From assembly GCA_031178305.1 (NCBI GenBank), contig JAPSJG010000229.1:1-6365 (forward strand): a DNA stretch of 6,365 bases, read 5' to 3'. Source of the stretch: Sinorhizobium sp. Its GTDB lineage: Bacteria; Pseudomonadota; Alphaproteobacteria; Rhizobiales; Rhizobiaceae. Positions within the stretch are counted from its first letter, which is position 1; each line of letters opens with the position of its first letter. The notes beneath the pieces were generated by a model. The model saw only the letters and a list, made by a program, of their open reading frames with translations. It ran no database searches and had not been told where the DNA came from. The position numbers and the translations under genes are program-made. Below, in pieces: positions 1 to 4,804 of this stretch.

Positions 1-1401
1 ATGGCGGGAGGAAAAGGCACGCGGCTTTGGCCGCTTTCCCGGGCGGCAGCACCAAAACAGTTCATTCGCTTCATTGGCAGTCGAACGCTTTTTCAGAGCA
101 CGCTGGAACGGGTCTCGGATCCTGCGATCTACGAGCCCGCGATTGTCGTTACGAACGAGGAATTTCGATTCCTTGTCGCGGAACAAGCTCGCGAGCTTGG
201 TAGCAATCTAAGCAGCATCGTGCTCGAACCCGTCGCGCGCAACACGGCTCCGGCGATCGCGGCCGCGACTGTCGTAGCAACGAAATTATTTGGTGACGGC
301 GCTATAGTCCAAGTCCTCGCCTCGGATCACGAGGTTGATCTGGATGAGGCCTATCACAGCGCAAATTCGACTGCACTTGCTGCGGCGGAAGATGGCAAGC
401 TTGTGACCTTTGGAATCACTCCCACTGAGCCGGCGACAGGTTATGGCTACATAGAGGCTGGCGACATTCTCCCGAGTGGTGCTCACGCGGTTAAGCGTTT
501 CATCGAGAAGCCCGCGAGGAAGACTGCAGTTGAGATGCTCTCTGCCGGTGGTTTCTATTGGAACTCCGGCATGTTCATGTTTGCCGCGCCGGTTCTACTA
601 GCAGAGTTACAAGCGTTTGCCTCGGAAGTGCTGGAGGCAGCGAACTTGTCGGTTTCCGCCGCCGCGAAAGATTCCGATTTCCTGCGTCTCGACCGCATGG
701 CTTTCGAGAAGAGCACGAATATCTCGATCGATTATGCCGTCATGGAAAAGACGTCCAACGCCGCTGTAGTTCAGTCTGCTTTCCAGTGGTCCGATCTCGG
801 TAGCTGGGATTCCGTGTGGAAAGCCGGTACGCCGGATGAGCACGAGAACGTCGCTTCAGCCAATACCACCTTGGTGGACACGCGAAGCTCCTTGGTAATG
901 TCACATGGACCGCATCTTGTAGTAAGCGGCCTTGAGAACGTGGTTGTCATAGGTAGCGAAGACGCGGTGTATATCGGCCGGATGGAGGATAGCCAAGACG
1001 TGGGGAAGATCGTCAAGCGTCTCGAAGCCGCGCCTTCGACCGCACGGCTCACTGAATCCCACCCGACGTGCTACCGCCCGTGGGGGGGGTATACTTCTGT
1101 CCTCGTAGGCGATCGTTTCCAAGTGAAGCGTATTTTCGTTTTGCCCGGCAGGAAACTGTCTCTTCAAAAGCACCATCATCGCTCGGAGCATTGGATCGTA
1201 GTCAAAGGGACCGCAGAGGTTACGGTGGGTGAGATGGTAGCGGTTCTCCGGGAGAACGAATCTGTCTATGTACCACTCGGTGAAATTCACCGCCTCGCCA
1301 ATCCGGGGAAGATCATGCTCGAACTGATTGAGGTCCAGACCGGGTCCCATCTTGGCGAGGATGACATTATCCGGATGGCTGACGAGTTCGGTCGGACCTA
1401 G
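1..1401 (+). CDS. manC: Mannose-1-phosphate guanylyltransferase / mannose-6-phosphate isomerase (5' end probably just outside the window)
   Basis: Cytosolic bifunctional enzyme (type II PMI-GMP) that makes GDP-mannose from mannose-1-phosphate and GTP and can isomerise fructose-6-P to mannose-6-P. The nucleotidyltransferase domain fills about residues 1-280. It has GGKGTRLWPLSR (3-14) followed by PKQF (18-21), EPVARNTAPA (76-85), FIEKP (167-171), WNSGMF (187-192) and WSDLGSWD (263-270). The cupin isomerase domain follows from about residue 355, with SLQKHHHRSEHWIVVKG (387-403) and GEIHR (427-431), which hold the expected metal ligands. The C-terminus (GEDDIIR then EFGRT) looks complete. Family members usually have about 6-12 residues before the MAGG motif, so the true start probably lies left of base 1 and the Met here is internal. 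It converges on the rkp export operon, so it is not co-transcribed with it. Codon use looks less GC3-biased than in rkpZTSR. In a capsule locus it probably supplies GDP-mannose to K-antigen assembly. A paralogue serving O-antigen, exopolysaccharide or Nod-factor fucosylation is the alternative. Confidence 0.94.
   Translation: MAGGKGTRLWPLSRAAAPKQFIRFIGSRTLFQSTLERVSDPAIYEPAIVVTNEEFRFLVAEQARELGSNLSSIVLEPVARNTAPAIAAATVVATKLFGDGAIVQVLASDHEVDLDEAYHSANSTALAAAEDGKLVTFGITPTEPATGYGYIEAGDILPSGAHAVKRFIEKPARKTAVEMLSAGGFYWNSGMFMFAAPVLLAELQAFASEVLEAANLSVSAAAKDSDFLRLDRMAFEKSTNISIDYAVMEKTSNAAVVQSAFQWSDLGSWDSVWKAGTPDEHENVASANTTLVDTRSSLVMSHGPHLVVSGLENVVVIGSEDAVYIGRMEDSQDVGKIVKRLEAAPSTARLTESHPTCYRPWGGYTSVLVGDRFQVKRIFVLPGRKLSLQKHHHRSEHWIVVKGTAEVTVGEMVAVLRENESVYVPLGEIHRLANPGKIMLELIEVQTGSHLGEDDIIRMADEFGRT
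1082..1089 (+). repeat. Eight-base poly-G tract inside manC
   Basis: A run of eight G residues encodes the end of Trp361 and Gly362-Gly363, where the nucleotidyltransferase domain passes into the cupin domain. It is the longest homopolymer I noticed in the window. A one-base slip would separate the two catalytic domains. The residues (PWGGY) are normal for the family, so the tract may be chance codon choice. Confidence 0.6.
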
Positions 1402-1409
1402 CGCGAGAC

Positions 1410-1598
1410 TCATAACGACCGTGTTGCGACCAGCTTTATGGTTGCGAGGAAGTTCCGAACGTCTTTGTCATCGTGAGTAGCTATACCTCTGCATTGTTTG
1501 AGTTCGTTGAAAAAACGCTCGATCAGATTTCGCTAACTGTAGAACGAGGAGCTGAAGGGGAGCCTTGCTTTTCAGTTCTGTTTCGCCCGCATTGGTAT
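1410..1598 (-). pseudogene. C-terminal remnant of an IS5-family transposase
   Basis: Read on the minus strand from 1598, the frame gives IPMRAKQN, a TGA stop (1574-1572), KARLPFSSSFYS, a TAG stop (1535-1533), then RNLIERFFNELKQCRGIATH, DDKDVRNFLATIKLVATRSL and a final TGA (1412-1410). This lines up, almost without gaps, with the end of IS5-family (IS427-type) DDE transposases, whose C-terminal signature is RNLIERFFxKLKxFRRxATRYDK. That segment carries the catalytic glutamate (here in LIERFF) and the downstream basic residues. Two in-frame stops and the missing N-terminal two thirds make it non-functional. The remnant may extend further right, to about 1670, in a shifted frame, but that part is not convincing. 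Its end lies only nine bases past the manC stop. Confidence 0.8.
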
Positions 1599-1650
1599 AG
1601 CCAGTGGCGAGCCAGACCTTGTTGTTGCGCCCCTGACGGAGGGAACTGGC

Positions 1651-1791
1651 AAGCAGATCAAGTTCGCGCGCGTTGAAACGGTAAGCAGCGGCTGGGTAGA
1701 TATTGTCATTGCAGATATGGTGGTGCGCGTCGGCGGCGATTTTGACCCCGATCACCTGGTGAAGGTTCGGCAGGCGGTTCGCAAGGCATGA
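1651..1791 (+). pseudogene. tnpA: C-terminal remnant of IS66-family TnpA (OrfA)
   Basis: The plus-strand frame ending at TGA 1789-1791 encodes KQIKFARVETVSSGW, then VDIVIADMVVRVGGD and FDPDHLVKVRQAVRKA. This is typical of the TnpA tail of IS66 elements, which ends in a pattern like V-RVGxDVDPDHLxKVxxAVR. The helix-turn-helix N-terminal half is missing: upstream the frame enters the IS5 remnant and meets stops. The left boundary is uncertain by about 20-40 bases. The stop overlaps the start of the following tnpB fragment as ATGA, which is the native IS66 arrangement, so the two pieces come from one element and have not been rearranged against each other. Confidence 0.78.
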
Positions 1792-1871
1792 TTGCTTCGG
1801 GTGTGGTGGTCTATGTGTCGTGCCAGCCGGTCGACTTCCGCAAAGGAGCCGCGTCCTTGATGCTCCCATGA
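1788..1871 (+). pseudogene. tnpB: N-terminal remnant of IS66-family TnpB (OrfB)
   Basis: ATG at 1788 opens a 27-codon frame, MIASGVVVYVSCQPVDFRKG then AASLM, and stops at 1869-1871. The segment matches the start of IS66 TnpB proteins, which read roughly MIPxGVRVYLAxxPVDFRKGxxSL and are normally about 110-120 residues long. Homology ends at the ATG codon for the last Met (1860-1862). From there the sequence belongs to the IS481-like end on the other strand, so the break point is visible almost to the base. The downstream tnpC transposase is absent. Confidence 0.78.
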
Positions 1872-1885
1872 AGAACCTGGCCCAT
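1862..1885 (-). pseudogene. First eight codons of an IS481-like transposase
   Basis: On the minus strand ATG at 1885-1883 begins MGQVLHGS, the invariant-looking start of a group of integrase-core transposases usually classed as IS481 family (MGQVLHGSATTTEAVRRA...). After the serine codon the frame runs into the IS66 tnpB fragment and the similarity stops. The stretch is very short. The case rests on a perfect match at the initiator methionine together with the non-coding leader described for 1862-1941. Confidence 0.6.
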
Positions 1886-1888
1886 AGC

Positions 1889-1926
1889 GCATCCTTTGAT
1901 TCGGAAGACAAGGATGCCCAATCAAA
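1889..1926. repeat. Nested inverted repeats in the IS481-like leader
   Basis: GCATCCTT (1889-1896) is perfectly repeated in inverse orientation as AAGGATGC (1910-1917) with a 13-base loop. TTTGATT (1895-1901) pairs with AATCAAA (1920-1926). The two hairpins share bases, so they are mutually exclusive. They lie just before the transposase start on the minus strand. A role in limiting transposase expression or in end recognition is possible but not shown. Confidence 0.55.
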
Positions 1927-1941
1927 GCCTGGGGTAAAACA

Positions 1942-2034
1942 CCTAGTCTTAGTCTAGCGGCTCAGATTGCTCCGGAACGATCCGCCAGATGTCCTGTCGC
2001 GAATCTTATTTCTCATGCTGACACCGCTATGCCG
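1942..2034. other. Non-coding spacer downstream of rkpR
   Basis: No gene or IS similarity was recognised here. It holds a tandem TAGTCT duplication (1944-1955) and an imperfect 18-base palindrome centred on TCCGGA (1965-1982; GATTGCTCCGGAACGATC). The palindrome lies about 50 bases beyond the rkpR stop and lacks a clear T-run, so a Rho-independent terminator cannot be claimed. Confidence 0.5.
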
Positions 2035-2039
2035 CTATG
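2024..2039. repeat. Tandem 8-base duplication across the rkpR stop codon
   Basis: CCGCTATG occurs twice in a row (2024-2031 and 2032-2039). On the minus strand this repeats the Ala-stop end of rkpR just beyond the real stop. It looks like a small slippage duplication with no effect on the protein. Confidence 0.6.
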
Positions 2040-3366
2040 CCCGATCCCGGACATTATAATAGCCCATTACACCGACGCCCCAGACAAAGAGCAGCGCGAG
2101 CATCACGAGAAACGCATTCAACATCCGGCTGGGATACTGCGCCATCTGCGAAAGCGTAGGTTCAATGAAAAGCGCGAGGTAGCGTTGGCGGTTGTTCGCG
2201 TCGATGCGGGCCTTCTCAAGGGAGGCCAAAGCTGCGGTATACGCACGCTCAGCGAATTCGCGCTCTGTCTCGAGTTCCTCGAACTCGGCGATTCGGCCGG
2301 CGACATCTGGAGAGCTGGGGTCGTCTGCAGCTGAAGGGTTCTTTTCGCCCGCGCCCAGCCGTTGGCGTTCCACTGCGAGTTGCTGTTCCAGGCTTTCGAT
2401 GCGGGTTTTGAGCACGCGGATGCGCGGCGTGCCTTCGCTCATCTGGCTTTTTGCTGTGGCGAGATCAGCATTGAGCTGCGTGAGTTGCTGCTCCAATGAG
2501 CCGATGAGCTGAACGGCGAGTTTCGCGCCCTCTTCCGGGCTGATCTCCTGCGATTTGTCACGGTAGCCGCGCAGTCCCGCGCGCGCCTTTGAAAGGCGCG
2601 CTTCCCCGGCAAGCACCTCATCCTGCGCGGCGCGCAGCACGTCGTTGCGCGCGGAAAGGGAGAGGCTGTTTACGAGATTGTCGCTCTGGTCGACGATGAA
2701 CTTTGCGATCTCCTGCGCCTGTTTCGGTTCGAAGGCCTTGACGGTCACCTGCATGATACCGGAGGCGTGGTCGAAATTAACCTTCACCATATCGCGCCAG
2801 TAGGCAAGTTTGTCCTCGATCGGCAGATCGGAGCCGATGCCGTAGAAATAGTCGAGCCCGCGGGTGGCGTAGACCTCTTCGAGCTTGAACCGCCGGTCGG
2901 CATCCGCCGCCATGCGTTCGCTCAGGATATAGTCCATGAGAATATAGCTGTCCGAAACGGTGCTGCCCCCCGAGGCCTGCGTGAACATGCCGAGGATATC
3001 GCTCGAAACGCCGCCTTCGATGCTGCGCACGGCGAAGGAGGCGGTACTATGATACTGGTCGGCGGCGATGAAGGCCATGTAGAGCGAGGCGAGCGTCGCC
3101 GGTACGGCGACGAGCCCAAGGAAAGATGCGCCGATAATGGCGTGGCGCCAGCGCAGCTTTCTTGGCCACTTCAGCTGCCAGCCGGCCTTTTTGGGTGGCT
3201 CGACCTTGCGCCCCGGCAACGGGATGACAGGTGCGCTCTCTTTGCCGAGAAGTCCCTCGAGGACCGCGATGCCCTTGCTTTTCGCCGTGGCCTTGGCGCT
3301 GTTCGGCTTGTCGGCGGCCTGCGCGGGGTCAGGCTTGTTCACTGCCGCGTCCTTGCTTGCCGCCAT
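2035..3366 (-). CDS. rkpR: Capsule export inner-membrane/periplasmic adaptor, KpsE-like (PCP-3 family)
   Basis: KpsE-type polysaccharide co-polymerase expected to sit in the inner membrane and bridge the RkpST ABC exporter to an outer-membrane OPX channel. The 443 residues begin with a Lys/Ala/Pro-rich, probably cytoplasmic, region (1-70). A basic WPRKLRWRH stretch leads into transmembrane segment 1 (about 76-101). The large periplasmic part contains AFEPKQAQEIAK (211-222) and long heptad-rich helices (about 239-338 and 355-390). The terminal part EPTLSQMAQYPSR (402-414) leads into transmembrane segment 2 (about 415-436). Two flanking membrane helices, a coiled-coil middle and a proline-containing approach to the second helix are standard for the family. 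E. coli KpsE is about 380 residues, so the N-terminal extension is the main difference. The start is well supported: ATG follows the rkpS stop without a gap, with AAGGAAAG placed correctly upstream. It is the last gene of the operon. Wza/Wzc-type proteins are ruled out because there is no tyrosine-kinase domain. Confidence 0.9.
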   Translation of the reverse strand: MAASKDAAVNKPDPAQAADKPNSAKATAKSKGIAVLEGLLGKESAPVIPLPGRKVEPPKKAGWQLKWPRKLRWRHAIIGASFLGLVAVPATLASLYMAFIAADQYHSTASFAVRSIEGGVSSDILGMFTQASGGSTVSDSYILMDYILSERMAADADRRFKLEEVYATRGLDYFYGIGSDLPIEDKLAYWRDMVKVNFDHASGIMQVTVKAFEPKQAQEIAKFIVDQSDNLVNSLSLSARNDVLRAAQDEVLAGEARLSKARAGLRGYRDKSQEISPEEGAKLAVQLIGSLEQQLTQLNADLATAKSQMSEGTPRIRVLKTRIESLEQQLAVERQRLGAGEKNPSAADDPSSPDVAGRIAEFEELETEREFAERAYTAALASLEKARIDANNRQRYLALFIEPTLSQMAQYPSRMLNAFLVMLALLFVWGVGVMGYYNVRDRA

Positions 3367-4026
3367 TTAGCTTTCCTTCATATTCTTGTCATGCGCGCGG
3401 ATCGCGTCTTCCACATTCTCATAATAGGTCATCTTGCCTTTTTCTAGCACCACGCCGCAATCGCAATAGTCGCGGATCGTACCGGTGCTGTGCGAAACCA
3501 TGATAATGTCGGATTCCTGCAGCTTGGTCTCGAAGACAGCCTGGCACTTTTTCCTAAAATTTGAGTCACCAACGGCGGTGATTTCGTCGACGAGATAATA
3601 GTCGAAGTTGACGCCCATGCTCAAGCCGAAGGCGAGCCGCGCCTTCATGCCGGAGGAATAGGTGCCGACCGGCGCCTTGAAGAAGGGGCCGAGCTCGGCG
3701 AAATCCTTGACATATCCGATCAGTTGCTCGGTATCGACGCCGTAGATGCGGGCGACGAAGCGCACATTCTGTTCGCCCGTCATGGATGGCTGAAAGCTGC
3801 CGGCGAAGCCAAGCGGCCAGGAAATCTTGCCCCGGCGGATGATTCGGCCCTTGTCGAGCTTGATGGCGCCGGCGATCAGGCGCAGCAATGTCGATTTTCC
3901 GGCGCCGTTGCGGCCGAGCAGGCCGACGCTCTTTCCGCGGTTCAGCGTCAGCGATGCGTCCTCAATGATCGGCTTCTTGATGCCCTTGGTGCGGGCATAT
4001 TTCGTCGCCTGCTCGAACCGGATCAT
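3367..4026 (-). CDS. rkpS: Capsular polysaccharide ABC exporter, ATP-binding protein (KpsT-like)
   Basis: ATPase subunit that powers export of the lipid-linked capsule through RkpT, acting at the cytoplasmic face of the inner membrane. The 219 residues equal the usual KpsT size. Walker A is GRNGAGKST (38-46) and the Q-loop glutamine is in GSFQPSMTG (76-84). The ABC signature is YSSGMKARL (123-131), Walker B with catalytic glutamate is YYLVDEIT (143-150, Glu148), and the switch histidine is His179 in MVSHS. All catalytic elements are intact. The SSGM signature and the VDEITAVGD stretch are those of the polysaccharide-export (KpsT/Wzt short form) group, and no C-terminal carbohydrate-binding domain is present, as expected for capsule exporters. 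The start codon overlaps the rkpT stop as ATGA, implying translational coupling with the permease. The stop TAA abuts the rkpR start directly. Confidence 0.95.
   Translation of the reverse strand: MIRFEQATKYARTKGIKKPIIEDASLTLNRGKSVGLLGRNGAGKSTLLRLIAGAIKLDKGRIIRRGKISWPLGFAGSFQPSMTGEQNVRFVARIYGVDTEQLIGYVKDFAELGPFFKAPVGTYSSGMKARLAFGLSMGVNFDYYLVDEITAVGDSNFRKKCQAVFETKLQESDIIMVSHSTGTIRDYCDCGVVLEKGKMTYYENVEDAIRAHDKNMKES
3371..3378 (-). promoter_or_regulatory. Ribosome binding site of rkpR
   Basis: AAGGAAAG on the minus strand lies inside the last codons of rkpS, with its GGA core seven bases before the rkpR ATG. It is the clearest Shine-Dalgarno sequence in the operon and fixes the rkpR start. Confidence 0.6.
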
Positions 4027-4802
4027 TCGTTTCTCAGCGTCTTTCTGGAAAGGGTGAAGACCAGCATTCCGGCAAACAATGTCAGAAATGCGATTCCGTA
4101 GAGATAGTCCATGTCGAGGCCGATCGCGCGATATTCCGGGTAGAAGCCCTTGCGGAAGCCCATGATGATGTGGACGAGCGGGTTGATCAACACGAGATCG
4201 CGATAGGGTGCAGGAATCGAATCGGGCAGGAAAAAGACACCGGAAATGAGGAAGAGCGGCCGATTGACGATGCCGAAGACCTGTTCGTAGAGCGGATATC
4301 TAAGGAACAGCACGCAATTGACCATGGCCACGCCGAGGCCGAAGAGGCAGGCGAGCCCGATGGCTTCGAGGATCGATGGCCAGTGGATGTTCGTGTCGAC
4401 CCGCATGATTGCGACGATCGTGCCGAGCACGATGAAGGCGACCAGCGACGTCGTGCCCATCTGCAGGACGAAACGGGCGACGATGGTGTCGATCGGCGCA
4501 ACATTCGGGTAGCTGAGCAGCGCCTTGTTGGCCTTAACCGCGGCGTTCAGGTAACCCGTCATCGCCTGGTAGAACTGGAAGGCGATATAGCCCGTGGCGA
4601 AGAAGAGTGCGAAACTCGTGCCGAGCGCGGGCGCGCGGGCGATCGCCTGAAAAATTACCGTCATCAGCAGGATGTGGGCTGCCGGGTCGAGCAGCGCCCA
4701 GACATAGCCGCCGGGCTTCGAGCCGAAGCGCGTCGCCATTTCGCGAACCAGAAGCGCGCCGACGACGCGGAAATGCGTGGTGAGATAGCCCATGTCAGTC
4801 AC
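4023..4802 (-). CDS. rkpT: Capsular polysaccharide ABC exporter, permease (KpsM-like)
   Basis: Membrane subunit of the ABC-2 capsule exporter; its channel pairs with RkpS. Its 259 residues match KpsM. Hydrophobic segments lie at about 33-53, 63-83, 110-132, 145-167, 176-197 and 233-252, giving the six-helix ABC-2 topology. An amphipathic N-terminal stretch contains LLVREMATRFG, typical of the interface helix that meets the ATPase. The ABC-2 signature region runs from ISGVFFLPDSIPAPYR (187-201) to NPLVHIIMGFRKGFY (207-221). The start is ambiguous. The frame opens with GTG at 4802, overlapping the rkpZ stop as GTGA. ATG at codon 4 (4793-4791) has GGGTGA five bases upstream and may be the real initiator, giving 256 residues. 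The stop overlaps the rkpS start. Confidence in function is high; the start is a toss-up between these two codons. Confidence 0.94.
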   Translation of the reverse strand: MTDMGYLTTHFRVVGALLVREMATRFGSKPGGYVWALLDPAAHILLMTVIFQAIARAPALGTSFALFFATGYIAFQFYQAMTGYLNAAVKANKALLSYPNVAPIDTIVARFVLQMGTTSLVAFIVLGTIVAIMRVDTNIHWPSILEAIGLACLFGLGVAMVNCVLFLRYPLYEQVFGIVNRPLFLISGVFFLPDSIPAPYRDLVLINPLVHIIMGFRKGFYPEYRAIGLDMDYLYGIAFLTLFAGMLVFTLSRKTLRNE

Positions 4803-4804
4803 CC
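4799..4804 (-). promoter_or_regulatory. Possible ribosome binding site deciding the rkpT start
   Basis: GGGTGA on the minus strand includes the rkpZ stop codon and lies five bases before ATG 4793-4791. It favours the internal ATG over GTG 4802. The GTG has no obvious purine-rich site at the right distance. Confidence 0.4.

Larger units (their letters stand above)
1862..1941 (-). mobile_element. Outer end of an IS481-like insertion sequence
   Basis: Read on the minus strand, the piece starts with TGT at 1941, the usual 5' dinucleotide-plus-T of IS481 termini. It runs through a leader containing CCAGGCTTTGATTGG and reaches the transposase start at 1885. Only about 80 bases remain. The opposite end and almost all of the transposase are gone, so no terminal inverted repeat pair or target duplication can be shown. 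The outer boundary at 1941 is an inference from the TGT and from the usual short distance between IS end and start codon. Confidence 0.5.

Noticed and set aside
901..1413. 170-codon minus-strand frame opposite manC
   Set aside because: Antisense to conserved manC domains. It is an expected by-product of GC-rich codon bias and has no recognisable motif.
1468..1911. 147-codon minus-strand frame covering most of the IS debris
   Set aside because: It runs antisense through the IS66 tnpA/tnpB pieces and out of frame with both the IS481-like and IS5 readings. Its product is a chimera of unrelated frames, not a gene.
1965..1982. Possible Rho-independent terminator after rkpR
   Set aside because: The palindrome is imperfect, has no T-run on the minus strand and no proper loop, so it is not supported as a terminator.
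2767..3447. 226-codon plus-strand frame opposite rkpR/rkpS
   Set aside because: The minus-strand genes have clear domains and start signals. The plus frame has no domain pattern or plausible ribosome site and spans a gene boundary.
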